From Neodiprion pinetum (Eukaryota; Arthropoda; Insecta; Hymenoptera; Diprionidae), in assembly GCF_021155775.2 (NCBI RefSeq), contig NC_060237.1, forward strand, positions 27,866,778 through 27,930,777: a stretch of 64,000 nucleotides of DNA. The letters run 5' to 3'. The notes beneath the pieces were generated by a model, which saw only the letters and a program-made list of their open reading frames with translations, ran no database searches and was not told where the DNA came from. The stretch's first letter is position 1. The number at the start of each line of letters is the position of its first letter. This document shows, piece after piece, positions 1-14,800 of the stretch. The position numbers and the translations under genes were made by a program.

Positions 1-3000
1 TTGCACGAGGCGATAAAAGATTCCATTAAATTCTCTACGTAGAATTGGACGACCGCTAGTTTCACGTTATTTCGAAAAAGTTCTAGCGAGGTACGGTACG
101 CGAAACCAGCAACAACTTGAAGTCGAGACGCCCGAAACTCGACGCCTGCCTTGCGTCTCCCGATCATCGTTGATGCCGGGAACTGACGTTCTACGTCTGG
201 TTGAATTCTAAATTGACGCGGGATCAAACGATCTCTCGCACATGGAATGAATAGGGAGAGTTTCGAAACGGGGTCAAGTATTTTACTGGATAACCGGTGA
301 GAAGTATAAATCCAAGGAGAGGTTAACCGTTCGATTCACGTACAGCAAATACCTGGAGAGATACACAATTATCTCCTTTTCGAATATCAATAGAAACCTC
401 CGGGGTTTGTAAATTCAAAATTACCCAAGTTCCCTGAGAGATGATTGAAACCTGAACTTGGTGTAATTGTCCTCGTCTTTAAAGGGGTTGGATTGAGAAG
501 CAGACGAGGAAGCTGTCGACAGAATTTAACGATATTTACAACCACAGTAAAGACACCGGATTCGCGCACGCGTACATGGAAAGTAAATTTAACGACTTGC
601 GTCGCCGTTTGTCCAAGTGGGAAATCCACGTAGGAGGAAACGAGTGCTTTGAAAGGTAGATTTTTCGTACACCGTACGCGATGTAAAGTCGGCATGTTCG
701 GCTCTGTGGACAGATTTACTAATTTGCTAATTGTGTCCCCGGTAGGCGTCAAACAAACCCGTTACAACGTTAGAAGCACCCCTCAAGCTGACATTAATTA
801 ACGTTGTTTCACTAAAATCCCGCGAGAAACCTTAATCCGAGACCATCGCCATCAAAGCGGAAACGCGATGGTAAAAACCAAAGGCTGTAGCGAATAAGCC
901 TGCGGATCACGGATATAAACTCGCGTGGTGACTAATGTGCCGTTATATTATTCAATGTTATTCGAGTTGATTGATCCGTACACGTGCAAAAGCGGGCACG
1001 TTTTTGACCCCCATAAATAGTCGGGTGAAAATCGATGGAGCGATAATACAGCACGAGTCGTATGGACAGGTAAAGCCGTTTATACAGCCAGACCTTATCG
1101 GTTAGGATCCGTTGAACGGTTCGAGCTGAAGCCTGGTTCGTATAAACGCTCGAGAATAGAATATCTGTAAGAATTTTCTATTGATCCGGGCGATGAGTTA
1201 CGAGGATTGGCACTCGTAACCTTGATGCTGTCTAGTCGAGGTGCAGCGGACCAAGAGCGAAGACTGAAAGGAGAGAGGTTCGGTTCTCTTCCGATCGCGT
1301 TCGGAATGCCAAAGTTGTCTACTGGGTTACGAAATACCCAGGCGTTACACGATGAACCGCACGCAATTCGCAGGCGTCAACGAACCCGATACCACAGATA
1401 TTATTTTTCATGGTCACGCACCGTATCCCTCCAACGTTCACGAACGAACGAACGAACGAACAAGCCAACCAACCAACGACAAGTTAATTATATTCATTTG
1501 TCAAAGTCCAACATCAGCTCAGTCAGATGTCGCCCACAGCATCGCCCGATTTAGGATTCGCCTCTTCCTTCCACCGGAGCCCAAGTGATTTGCTTTGAAC
1601 GATTTGTTTCCAAAGTAAGACGTCCAGTGACCGTCCAACGCAACCGGAGGACCGAAGTCCCTCGGGTCGGCGACGTCTCTTCGCCCCAAAGAGACGCGTA
1701 CAACCCGAATGCTTCAGCCGACTCGATGCACGGTTGAACGAAAATAACTAAATTCCAGCTTGAAAACTTTTCATCTTTTCACTTTTCGGCAGGTTGTTTT
1801 TGTCTCGCCCACAGCGAGAGGCGGATTAGCGTGCGTGACGTTGGAGTCCGATGTGCCCGTATGTAACGGCGAGAAGACTCTGCCTAGGCAATGAGCTTCT
1901 GAACCGAATAATACCGACGCGAGGTGCTTTTAATCACGATAGTTTCGCAACCGCTTCGCCGTTCCACGCACCTTTGGCTTTCTGATACTCGATATTTTCC
2001 CGAGACCTCGGTTTTCCTCCTGACACGCGCAGCCAGCCCTTCTCCTCTTTGACGAAGAGCAACAAGTGTTGTCATCCTCGGCTCCCTGGATCTTCGTTAA
2101 CGTTTCGCGGGTATCCACCACTGCGAATCGCTCCCTGGATTAACAAGGACGAACCGTTATTGGCAACGGAACGAGCCGCCTCCTTGGACTATGACTTACT
2201 CCTGTACCTTTTGTCCTGAGTCCTGACTAACGATTAGTCGCCGATTTTACGTCCATGGTCCAAAGACACCCCCCGCAGGCTCTCAAACTTGTCTGTGACC
2301 CGTTATTTACGCCCACTCGTGAAATTGCCGCGATCGCGTCTCTTTCGAATCCGATAAATGACATGATCCACCAACGAAGAAACTTGGTCGCCAATTTCCG
2401 CCAAACGATTTCAAATTGGTTTTCCCTAATCTAGTGAGATTTTCAAAACTATGTTCAATTCGTATGAACTTTATCGAATCACTGATTCTTCAAGCCGATT
2501 GAACATCGGTTACATCAGACGTAAGACGTGTTGAACATTGAAATCGAGTGAAATTGAACACGTGGAACGAAAAAAACTGAATGCGTTGCGCAATTTTTAT
2601 TCACCGTTCTACAATGTGTATTTTATTTTCATAAGCGTGATATAATATTGTACAGAAAAATTATTCCTTTCATGTATTAATCAAAAAAATTCCTCTCCGT
2701 TTTAATTGGGAACATTTTTACCCTCGCTTTGTCTGATTCGCTCCAATTTCATTCTCCTGTATACCCGGATCAGTTTCACGTACATCGCGTGTAACGTCGA
2801 TTCTATTTCAAAACCCAGTGTCTCGGTATCTCTCTGAATGTACCACCAAATCCGTCTAGTCAATTCGCTCATTGAATTATTATACAGTAATTAAACAGAT
2901 GTCTGGCATAGTTGGAAGGCCATGGTACAAGCAGAAAAAGAATAGAGCACACTGTTAAAAATTTCCGTATGGACCTTTCTGCACTGTATTGGAAATAACC

Positions 3001-5650
3001 GGGAATTCACCATACAGTAAATTGAGTACACAATTTAGTAAAGTCGAATTACTTTTTGTGTTTTTTCTACAAAATTTTACATAGTAATTTACGTGGCTGT
3101 ACCGAATTTTTAAATTTGCAAACTGATTTGACAAATAGTCAACTCTTTTCTACAGTAAATGTGTAGTAAATTGGCAATGACTTTAAACAGTGTATAACTT
3201 TGCATTCACATTGCAACCTTCGAGTAACGGTGTCAATTTTCACTATTCCAAAGGCGATACAACTCCGATCGAGACCAAACGACGGTATACGAGTTATACA
3301 AATGCACGTGTAATAACCCGCATACAACCGCCAGCGGCAGCAATAAAATCCGCGAATGAAAAGTGGATAAAAATTCCATTTCCCACATCGGCCATATACC
3401 TAGAGGCGTACGTTATGTATACGTATACAAACACACATGTACGTATGATGTACACACATCTTAGATACAGCTTTCCAGGGAGTTAACTCGGAGATTCCGC
3501 GTCGCGAACGTCTGTGCACTTCAATGGCAAACAATCAAACGAAACGAGAAGAGAAGGAGCTAGTCGGCTGCGTTGCGCAGTGTGGATTTGATCGGATCGA
3601 GCTTGCTCCGAATCCTCGAATCAATTCAAAATCCCCAATCCGAATTTAACGGGAGAACCTAGAGAGATTCCTCGAGTACTCGAGTGCGGGTGATCGATGT
3701 ATTTCGGTATACGGTCTGCGAGCTTTGTCTTTTTTTTTGAAATTTATTGTTTCGGTTACCGCTCAGTCCTTGACTGTTTTCATTTTTTACCTGAAAGTAA
3801 AATAATGATTATTAAAAAACAATCGGTGTTCCGGATGAGAATTTATTTATACGAGTTCCAAGAAGAAGTGCTATCCAAGCAAATCATCGTCTTACGTAAT
3901 CCATCTTTCCTCGCTGCCGTTACGTAGAGAGCAGCGAGGATTTCAGTAGCGATTATCGGGATCCCGTAGCGTTGAATAATAAAAATAACCCGACACATTA
4001 ATTCGCGCTCTCGCAAGTCGGCGGATCGTGATAACTCCGAGAGCAATAATAACCCGCGTAACAATAATTCAGGGAATAATTATGACAATAAGGCGTGAGC
4101 GGGTTATTTCGCACCTTGGCCTTATTCTAACGTGGCGCAGCGGCTGCGATTTGATCGACACCGGCACGCGAGTTGCCACATCTTTTGTATATGTAATTGT
4201 AATTCGTAATGGACCGTGGATGATATACACGTGAAACCGGTTCGGCAAAAACGTCCAAGAATCGCGTCATTGATTTATTCAAAAATACATATACGTACGA
4301 TATTCCTCGCGCGATATGAAATCGAATAAAAATTCGGCTTGTAATCGCGTGTCCAGCACATATTCGATGCATCGGATTACAAGTTGTTCATAATCTGCTC
4401 GTTAAACAGTCGCTGGAATTGAAACAATCGATTGATCGATCGATCGGGCGATAATGTAAGTGGATCTTTTCATCCGTTGAGACTGGATCTTGGCTCGAAT
4501 TATGCATTGTAAAATTGCGTATACATGTTTTCGATAAACCGATTGTGAGACGCTTCTACGAGACTCGAGCGATCTGTATCAAATTCCAAACAATCTGGGT
4601 ATATGAAAAATCGAAGAGTATAAATTGAATATCGATTGATCTCTGCTGATAAACAGGCTGTTCCTGTTTTTAACGTCATTGCTACAGTAAGAAAAAATCA
4701 AGTGAGGTTCGCGGAGTATTTTCTATATATTGTCAAAAATCGTGTTCCATTTTCAATAAGTACATCAAACTTGACCGTCTCTTTTTTTAAACCTCAGCCG
4801 ATCTCCCGAACTATATTTAACCTGAGTGCACAGCGATGACGTGAGTTAATAATAATTATAACGTCATGTGTGTACGTACATATACCCGTGCATACAAGAG
4901 GAGCCAAACTCTCAGAGTGAAAGTCTGCGGCAGCTCTTTAAAACTCGACGCTACACGTACGTACTTGTGTAAATACAGGTATGCAACATATACATGTATA
5001 CATCTGTAAAAAAATAATGTTCCTCCTGTAAGAGTTACGTCATTTGGTTCAGAGGTCAGTCAGTCAGTAAGTCAGTCAAGTCGGTCTCTCTCAGAGATTT
5101 ACTTCGGCTCTCAGATGTCGCGGTTCCGACCACCTGAGTGATTCATTCTCCCTCTCTCTGCATGGTTTTATCCCCATATGAGTGAATCGTGTACCTGTTA
5201 CACCCGGAAGACGGATCACCGCGACGCAAAGTGTTCCGAAATCGACTTGAGAATTTGGACAGACGAAAAAGTTGGATTTTTACGAAGCAGGAAGTTGTTA
5301 CGTAATGAAGGTATAATTGAATCGATTTTTTTTTTTATTCTCATCGTTCTAGTGTTTGTTTTTTATCTGCTCCCTGCAAGAATTATTCAAATTTTAAATT
5401 GCGGAACGGTATAATAAATCAATCGATCAACTGAATAAGTCTGCAGAACGCACGCTGATTAAAATGTTGATTTATGTAGATCATCGAATTTAAATAAGGT
5501 TAATTCGTCGGTTCGACCGATTCGTTATTTAAATATGTATAACTCGAAGGATAGCTCGCACATTAACTTGTAATTAAATTAAGAACGCGTGCAAATTTGG
5601 ACTAATAAGCAAGGCCGAGGAAGAACGACTCGTTTTTTTTTTTTCTTGTT
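1..5650. other. No gene recognised
   Basis: Apart from the MITE-like element at 2949-3194, open frames here are short and lack family features. A GC-richer patch lies at 1600-2400. A cluster of TCAGT initiator-like motifs at 5055-5078 could mark a start site. A perfect 9-bp hairpin (CCTCGCTGC / GCAGCGAGG) lies near 3908-3938. Confidence 0.5.
2949..3194. mobile_element. Short inverted-repeat element (MITE-like)
   Basis: CACACTGTTAAAAATTTCC at the left is mirrored by the right end, whose reverse complement reads TACACTGTTTAAAGTCAT. Inside are several copies of CAGTAAAT / GTAAATT in both orientations. The length is about 246 bp with no coding capacity. Confidence 0.45.
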
Positions 5651-5777
5651 TCAGTTCTTCGCGGCATAGTCGCGATACCGTCGGAATTCGTCGGGCTCGA
5701 AAAATGGAAGCGACGGCTCGAGATCCGCGCTAAAGTCCGCGGGGCTGATTCTAATTTCGTGCTCCATTTCCTCGAAA
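5651..5777 (-). CDS. Possible C-terminal coding exon, gene unknown
   Basis: On the minus strand a pyrimidine-rich tract ending in CTGGAAG (acceptor at about 5778) is followed by an open frame of 41 codons and a TGA at 5651-5653. The predicted peptide begins FEEMEHEIRISPADF, continues SADLEPSLPFFEPDEF and ends RRYRDYAAKN. It is acidic then basic, soluble, and looks unlike the random AT-rich translations nearby. It lies downstream of the receptor-like exon at 18750-19077 on the same strand and could be its cytoplasmic tail, but no linking exons were found. An alternative acceptor seven bases further in (at TTTCGAG) keeps a different phase. No family was recognised, and a chance open frame remains possible. 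Confidence 0.3.
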
Positions 5778-7691
5778 CTTCCAGAGATAGAGAGGCGAGG
5801 CGAGGAGAGATCGAAGTAGGCAGGCTTTGCGCACCTCGGTTCGCGAGCCTTTATGATTGACGTACGAAAATGATAGAAGAACTTGTTTTACCGAGGAAAA
5901 CAAGTATTTCTCAGGCAAAAGCGAATAAATCCCAACGTCCAAAATTCAATACCGAAATATTACGATGTCTGCGTCTGTGACATGAGGTGAGAAAAAAATT
6001 TCAGTTCCAGGCGTCTTGTAAGAGGTGGGAAAAAAAATTAATTCCCGGTTCGAACTCGTGAACAAAGTTTCGCGAACAATCGCGATTGCAGTTGGTTGAG
6101 GAGACTAGGCATGGAAAAGTTTCAAATTTTTCCCCCTTTTTGTTCTATTCTGTTATTAAAATCTGAAAAATTCGCAAAATTGAGTTCAAGGGGATTAGAA
6201 AGGATTTGACGGCTGAAAATGTGGTAAAAATTCAGTACGCCTTCGTAAACTACGGAAAAAACTTTCGCAATTTTTCTTATTTCCAATTTGTTTGTCATAT
6301 TTTTGCCGATGAAAATCAGTTGTAAGCGTAGAAAAAAAAAAAATTATAATAGAACACAATATTGAGCATTGAAGAAAACCGTACGTCTAATGTTCCAATG
6401 TTCCATAAAGAAAATATATCTATGTTGTTTCAGTTCTTTACAAATGCCATTTGATTTCTATCCGATTTTCGGCCTATTTTCCCTACCCAGTCACCTTAAA
6501 TTCCAGTAAAAATTCGACGAGGAGAAAGACTGCGCGGATATTTTTACTGCGTATGCGTGCATTTTGAAATCGCAGAATAACCGAAATTATCATACGAAAA
6601 AAGCGGACGGGTGAAATGCCTGATGACGGACGGAGGGATCAAAATTCATTCCAGTCTGGTGAGAATTGCTTTTCAAGGATTTCACCGTCGCAGTTTGCGC
6701 GATGCAGGATGGTGGTTCTGATTTAGACGTGTGAAAATTGCAAAATTCAAACGTGACTGCGAGGCGATGCGAGGCAGGACGAAGAGAAAACGTGGAAAAA
6801 AATTCATACAAACATCTCGTCGAATTTCTTGAATTATTCATTATACATTTGCACGAGATTTCGATTTCGAAAAAGGTTGGAAACGGATCGATAAAAATTC
6901 CAAATTACACAATGAAATAAAATTTTTCTTCTTTTTCTAACAAACAGGCCTGTGTACGAGTTTCAAAAACATTTAAAAGAAATATGAGAAATAAATTGAC
7001 AAATTTCGAGTTCAAATTCCCAACCTCACCGTGTTTTTTTTTTTGTTTTTTCCTCATTTTTTTGTTTTCCCAAGCAGTTTCGTTTCGCCTTCTTCACGAA
7101 AAGTTCGGTACAGACGCAGTAAATCGCTGAGACATTTTAGTACGATAAAGTGAAGAAAAAAAAAAAAAGAAGAAGAAGAAAAAAAAACAACTGCCCGAGG
7201 ATAAGAAAAATTGTCCTGCGAGTTTATACGACAGGTCAAGTTGCGCAAGGTGCGTTAGACACTCCTTGAAAATATTTCTCATGATTCGCCGGCACAAGCA
7301 CCCAAATATAAACCACTCTTGTACGGTATTAAGCAAATTGCGAAAAGAAGATTCGTCTAATATATCGCATGTACGGGGTCTGATTGTTTTTGGAAAAAAT
7401 TAATAACTCCTGGGACTCGCAATAAAAGTAGAGAAAAAACACCAAAATCGTAGGTTATATATACGTGATGTACTGCAGGGTCGAGGGTCGTCCTGCCACC
7501 TGACGTCACGTCTCACGTTATGTGCGTGTATATATATATATACATATATATACATCTCACAACTTATGTTACACGTGGCGATATCGTGTCGCGTATCATA
7601 TAACTATAACGATATAGCTAGAAGTGTCGGAAACACGCGTTATAATGGTCTTTTAACTAGCGTTTTCTGTTTCGTTTTGATTTATTATTAC

Positions 7692-7696
<5 letters not shown>

Positions 7697-7728
<32 letters not shown>
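7697..7728. repeat. (TTA)n microsatellite
   Basis: TTA trinucleotide tract; it gives rise to a spurious poly-Tyr open frame on the plus strand. Confidence 0.9.
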
Positions 7729-8251
7729 CTTTCATAACAGAAGATTGTCAGATTTCGATATTCTTTTTAAATTCTAAAAATAGGAAGACGAAAGAATTGA
7801 GAAAAAATCGTGTTTAAATTCTTGCAAGAAATTTTCTCAAACGTGTAATTGATTTGAAATTTGCCTATTAAATACTACGCGTACATGTGTGTATCGATCA
7901 ATGCATGGGAAAATAGTGTAGGTATGAAATCGGTGTTTCTCCAACCGATAGAATCGGATTAAGTGCTTAGCCAGATGTAAAGCGCGTAATCCAGCGACGA
8001 GAATTTCCCGGTAATTCGAATAACGTCTAAAGATTTAGCTCCTACACGGCATACCTAATTCCCATTTGCGTTTGCATCGTACGTTACACGTATCGAGTAC
8101 ATGCTACGTGTCGACTTACAAGAAAAATGTACGTTGTATAATATTATACAAATATTTTAATACCAACGCGAATTACAGAACCGGGTGCAGAAATCAGAGA
8201 AGATACACGCCACGTGTATTCAACGTACACGTATGTTTATATTGTTTACTA

Positions 8252-8872
8252 GGGTGTTTCAGAAAAAATGATTTACGATTTTCCACCATGGCATCCCCTA
8301 AAAGGTTTTTTTACGTTAAAGCAAGATTCCGTCAATAGATGAGCGTTCTACGCTGCGTGAAAGATCGCGCTCAGTTAATTTTTCACTTTTGTAAATTTTT
8401 TTGAAATCTATGAAGTATCGTGAACAAATCTTTGTTTTATTGTTTGCATCGATCGTAACGTCAATTTACGCCACTAGGAAGAACCACGCTTGTAATATTA
8501 ACTCTCCAGCTGACGTTTGAGAAGTGTACGTGACGACTTTATCGTTATTAATTCAATCTCATAAAATATTTATAATTCGATACGAACTTTCAACTTAGGA
8601 GAATAAGATTCCCGGTTGATACGTCGTTGTGTTACGGATCGTGATCCTTGGGTCGAATATAAATGTCAGGAAAGAAATAATGATCGAAGTGCTGCAACGT
8701 GTTTCTTAACAAATCCCAGAAAAATGTGAAAAAGATTGAAAAATCAAATGAGCGCCATGTTCCACATACCGTAGAACGCTCATTTTTTCACACAATCTTT
8801 CCTTCGACTTAAACAAACTTATCGGACAATGCCACGGTAGAAAATGGCGAATCATTTTTTTCTGAAACACTC
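8252..8872. mobile_element. Non-autonomous mariner-like element with TA target duplication
   Basis: The left end GGGTGTTTCAGAAAAAATGA is mirrored at the right end, where the reverse complement reads GAGTGTTTCAGAAAAAAATG; similarity continues inward to CATGGCAT / CGTGGCAT. A second inner pair (TGAGCGTTCTACG and CGTAGAACGCTCA) extends the symmetry. Both ends are flanked by TA, the Tc1/mariner target site. The element is 621 bp with no transposase frame, so it is a MITE. Confidence 0.7.
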
Positions 8873-11800
8873 TAACATATGTACCTAATCATGCAATAGT
8901 TCCGGATCGTCCGTGCTTTGGAAATGCTGCATCAAATTTTATATACACGGTGTACATAAATTTATGTACATAACCGGGCCACGTATATCTGCCTGATACG
9001 GAGTCTGGATTCCGTTAGGGGTGCAGGTAATTTCATCTGGTACGCAAACAATACACAGGTATCCATATGCCTATTTACGTACACACATGGGTTGCATGGA
9101 AACACCGTGGTATAATATTAAGCGACTCGAATAGCGATAAGTACCAACCTAGCTGCCTGTGAGGTACGCGTTATGCGGAATATTGCGTAACGATACCGAT
9201 AATAATGATAATAAGGATTACGAAGATAATGGAGTAAGAAAATATTGCGAGGAAAAAAATTGAGATTATGCAGAGGGAAAATAATATGAACTGGAAAATA
9301 AGGTCAAGCAACGATAGGGAGCGAAAGGAATTTTTATAATACAACGGATCTTACGCCGGCCGACTTCCGGCCCCCCGATCGACTTCCGCTTTTTCTAAGT
9401 TTTTTTTTTTTTTTTTATATTCTTTTTCCTTATCTTATCTCACACCGTGTCCCACGCGCGAGCGGCGACGATTTAATGACCTTCGATGAAAGACGAAGGA
9501 TCGACAGGACATGGACGAAAACAAACAAAAACTAGAGGATTGCAGAGATTGAAAACGTTGAAAATCCTGTCGCGTAGGTGTCTGTTACGAGTCGATGAGG
9601 TTATACAAATAAGATTTTCCACAAGGTGACGTCAATGAAACAAAAGCTATCAACAATTTAAAATAACATAACATCCGTTGAGACAAATTTCGCAAAGAAA
9701 TGTCAAAATTCCACGGGACCGAAGACTGTGATTGTAAATATGTGATTGTAAAATTTCAACACGGCAAACGTGACGATATTCGTTGATAAGTAAAATGCTT
9801 TTCGCCTTCTTCTAACTTCTGCTTTTGCTTATTTCAACAACGTCTGACAAGATAAGTAGAAAAACGTAAATGGCTAGTCGGTTTTCCAAGCCAATCTACG
9901 AGCTAGACTCTCACCTTATACCTATACAGTCACTTTTTCCACCGAGTCAGCGTTCCACAGGCGTTGGGAACGGCTGTAAACCACTACTGCACAGGGTAAA
10001 AAGACGTTAGGTGGAAATTTTCACTTTAGTGCTTTTAAAAAATTATTATCCTTTTTGGTTTTTAACTCTCTGTGTATACTTTTATCGTTTTCTTTTTTTT
10101 TTCTTCTTCTTCTCTCTCTCTCACTTGCGTCAGTTTCGTTTACTTTTTTCCGCTCTCTTCTCTCTCTCGTTTTATCTACTTTATTCCGAAACGTGAAAAT
10201 TGGCTCTTCCTTTAACGAGCTGAACAGCCGCCGCGCCGGTCGAATCGGATTACGTTTTACGCATAGCGTCCACTTAGTCCAGGAACATTGTACAGGTATA
10301 CCTGGCACCCACGTTGCTTTTCACCCACGATCATCAACGGGAATAGCCTATACATATACGAATTCAGCGTAGCGAGTAATTTTTCTCCGAATGGAACAGA
10401 AACACAAGAAATAAGAGAGCAGATTTCACAGAAAAGGTTACAGCGTTCCGCCAATTGTGTCTGAATTTTATTTTATTCGTTCTCTCCGTCTCCCTTGTCG
10501 TAATACAAATTAGTAAACGAGATCGAAAATCCCGGTTATACAGAAAATCGGTTTAAAGAATCAAATATCGAGCATAAAAATTCGATCTCGCGATAACGTA
10601 GACTTCAAACTTTCTCTCAAAGTAAATGAAAAATACCACGTTTTTATAAAATTATACGTATGTATTTGTGCATATACAATTACCGCTTGTACGGATTGCA
10701 AATTTTTTGCATTGCGTAATATTCCGTGGCGCGGTCAGACGAAAATAGCTTTGAAAATAAAAGAAAAGGAGAGCATTAAAAAAGACTGGTTGTATAGAAT
10801 GAGAAAAAAAGGAAGAAGAGGGGGGAAAAAATGGAGAAAAATGTAATAATATCCAGTCATAAAAAAAGAGAAGAGAATCGACACCGTATGCGGACAGTCG
10901 CGTCAGTCTCTGGACTTCTGAGCACACGGTCGCATCTTTCAATATATAACTGACCCGTCTTCACGAGAACCGAGAGCTTTGAACTTCGCGATGATGATTT
11001 CATGCTTGAAACGTTGTTAGCGGCACGGATCTTCGTCATTGGCTCAGAAATACGTGTCTGTATTTATGTAATACGAGACTGAAGAAGAAGGAGAGAAGAG
11101 AATCCAGAGAAGGAGAAGAAGGAGAGGAAGAAGTGGAAATAAAAAAGTACCGACTCGTTTTCCACGCAGGTGAATTGAATTGAATTGAATTTAACCGAAC
11201 AAACGATCCTCGATAATGCGAGTCGCCTTAGAATAACAACTTCGAAACCTATACACACCTACGTACTACACGTCTTGACAAGGTTGTTCCTTTTTTTTTT
11301 TTTCTTTACCTACTTATTATTGCCTCTCGTTTTTCTTCTTCGTATTCCTTGGTACATGTTCTTCTTTTCGTTTTTTATTTTCTTGTTTGTTTTTTCTCTT
11401 ACTTTTTCTTCTACCTTTTTTTCTCGTTCGCTCAATAGCTCGACGTTACGAAGCGAACATCTTGACAGCTTCTTCGCGTGACGTCTGAGTGACCCGACAA
11501 ACTGGCATCTGGGAATAATTAATGCCTTTGACAGCATCGCCTGTCCGCCCCCATCTTCGATTCGTTTTTATCTCTCCTTTTTGCTTCCAATTACAGCCAG
11601 TCATTCGTACGTATGCGCACAATAAATATTCACGTTCTATAATTTATACGAGAATTAAGCGAATTTCTCGGTATTATTTCAGCGGTATGAGAGTGAAATT
11701 GTCCAATAATTTGACTTGCGTAGAACTTGATGCGAAAGAATAAGAATAAAGTTTTCAACTTGCCATGTCTCAAATTTTTTTTTCAAGCCAGACAAAAGAA

Positions 11801-14800
11801 ACCTCACGTATTTAGTTGTTCTTGTATCGAGTACAGAAGAGACGCAGGTTAAAGACAATCATTCGGTCAATATCTGAAATAAGATTACACGTAATTCGAT
11901 TTAGCGTCAATTTTCCCTGTCGATCCCTGGTCGCGGTGTTGGGAATTGAAAAATTGATTTATCGTTAAATCGCGGTTAATGCAAGCGGAAATTTGTTCAT
12001 CCCTCAGACAGCGGGATTCGAAACAAGGCAAGAATAACGAATCGCACTTATATTGTCTGGCCGAAAGCTCTGATTCGCTCTATTTTACTGCAGCAGGATT
12101 ATGATACTTATAATTTTCCCCCTCCCGTTGAAATTCATTCGTCGTATGTTATTTTTAGAATCTCGTATCCCCCCGTAGTCGGTAATAAAAATAAACGAAT
12201 AATGAGCGATGCACGAATAATTACACAGGTCTGCATAAAAATATTTTTGTTTCAGTTGCATGAGACGTTTTTGGTAAATATTAAGTTTTCCATTGTGCCG
12301 AATCCAAAAATGACTTCCATTTCCCTCCATCGCCGACGGTATTTTTGCAAAACGCAAGATTTTTTCATAAGAAAAGCATAAGAATAATAAAAAAAAACAC
12401 CATTTTATTACAATGAACTAAACAATATTTCTTATAAAATTAAACAAACAATTTCTTTATGAAATGTATTTAACATTCCGCGTTTATTCTTTTCGCCTAC
12501 GAAACCCTTTCTTCTTTTCTTTAATACACACACGAAGACGCTTCCGCTTTTTCTTTCCTCTTTTATTTATTATTCATTATATATTATTTTCTCTTATTTT
12601 CTCTTTTCCTGTTTGTATTTATGCTCAAGTAAGAAATCACTTTCGCATAGGATTTTAAAAATCAAGAATAAGATACCAGATTTCGAATTAAACGGGAGTT
12701 TCACTCGAAATAAAACTACAAACACGAGTTGAAGAAAAAACCAGACGCGATGGAACTTTTCGAGAATTTTTCCCGGTCTCAGTGCGTGGTGGAAAATCTA
12801 TGAAAAACGGTATAAATAAAAACCTGTCTCATTGAAGAAATAATAATAAATAACGGTTGCAGAAAACGTGAGGAATATTTTCAAGAAAACGGAAGACTAG
12901 CTGCGCCTGCATGATGAGGTAAAATTGAGGGTGCAAAACCGTCGAGTTACTCGCAACGCGCGGAGCCGAGCGAGGGTGTAAAGTGAAACGAACTTGAGAG
13001 GCTGTAAGAGGATGTCGTTGGAATCGCGATTGGGTAAAATCGTCGATAATAAATCGATTAGCGAGGTTGCGCGGCGTGGATGGGTGGGATAAAAAGTTCG
13101 ATTTCGGGTTAATTAATCGTCGATAGGATTTCCCTCAAATATTCTCCTACCGATTCGGCTCGATTTCAACTCACTCCTTCGCCTCATTCTCCCCTCCCTT
13201 TATATCCCCGACACAATTCCTTCGGCACTTCGCAGCTTGCAAGCTCGCGCGCTGCTTTGGCACGGAGAACTGAGAAGAAGCATCAGCGACGAGTCAATTA
13301 ATTAACCCCCGCGACTGATGGAAACGCGATCAGAGTTACCATCAAAGGGGATGAAGGGGATGAAGTTAAGGAACGCCCCGAGCTGCCTGCCGTGCCTGAA
13401 CATCGCGGTGAACGACAGCTAATCGATGCCACCCGAAGCATTCGCTCGCCTATCTATCGGACAACAATAATCGCAGGCTGGGTTATCATTATTTAACAAC
13501 GAATTTAGCTCGCGCCTTCGAATATTTTTCATCATTCCTCATGGTTCAACGAAAATTTATTACCGCTGTGAATGCAAATGCAAATATACGTTATCGTGTT
13601 TATTTAATTATTTTTTTTTAAAAAATTATCCGAACCACGAGTTAATTTATCCGAACCCTGGCTCAAAAAATACATTGTTGATGCTAAAAAATGCGGAACA
13701 GCCGTTCGTCAATTGACAATAGACGAACGTACAAAACCAAAGTAACAAAATAATCGTCCGGTGTCTGAAAGAGGTTCGATATCTATTTGTTTAATTGCAA
13801 GACGTTTAATGCGGACTGCTCGTCGTTTTAAATTTGTGTTGTATGTATTATTATACCTTGAGATAAAAATTGCATTTCGGTTATCCGATTTATTTTCACA
13901 ATTAGTTCGGTTGATCGAGGTTCCGTCGTACCGTTTAACGACTTCGAGAGGTTTCGAAAGATTCGTAATGGATGTTCATCGTTTATGAACGTCAAAAAGC
14001 ACGATTTACGTAATTTTTCAGCAAAACCAGTCGATTCTTGCAAGGTTGAAAGGTCGGTCAAATTGGACTCCGTAAGACAGTCGGAAAAAAATGTAATGTG
14101 AATATACGACCACCGCTTCTTTGGATTGAAATCTACATAAATCGTGGTAGATCCGCATATCGTAACTCTCATTATCGAATTTCTTAATCTTACCGCAATT
14201 GCTGTAGATTTAAATCGAAAAATATTTTTCTTTCCGTGCAATCTCTCCTCTTCGTAAGACACGCCGTTTTCGCTTTGACGCGTTTTTTTTTCCCCCTATC
14301 TCCCAATTTCCCGCAGAAAAACGAGACGCGTGCTCGACTGGCAACCATTCTTCAAACCCTAGTAAGTAGACGACGTAGGTACATTCCACGTTGAATAACA
14401 TCTGTTTTTCCACCAGATCCATACGCACCCGTATACGTATAATATTTGTATAGAAATTTGTCGAGATGCCAGGAGTATGACGACGGTGGAAAAGGCTCGG
14501 GTTGGTTTAAATTAACCCGTAGTATAACAATTTACGGAGATACGAAGCTGCGGCTGCCGGTCGACGCCGGGGGGGTAATTAAACGAAATTAAGGGAGAGA
14601 CTCGATGTCACGACTCTGGTTGTGCCGCCGGTTGCTGCAGCTGCGAAACGGTGACGTCACGTTGCCGTAAAAATAGTCCTCTTTTTCACCAGACGCACGA
14701 CGAGGAGGGACAGCGGCCTGATCGTGACGATTCCGCGCCGCGGTTAATACAGAGCGAAATGCGTGCCCGACAAATGGACTCTAATTAAAATGATTAACCA

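Noticed and set aside
7566..7817. Poly-Tyr plus-strand ORF
   Set aside because: Produced by the TTA microsatellite.
13828..14262. 144-codon minus-strand ORF
   Set aside because: Long for AT-rich DNA but without domain, membrane or splice features; not supported as a gene.
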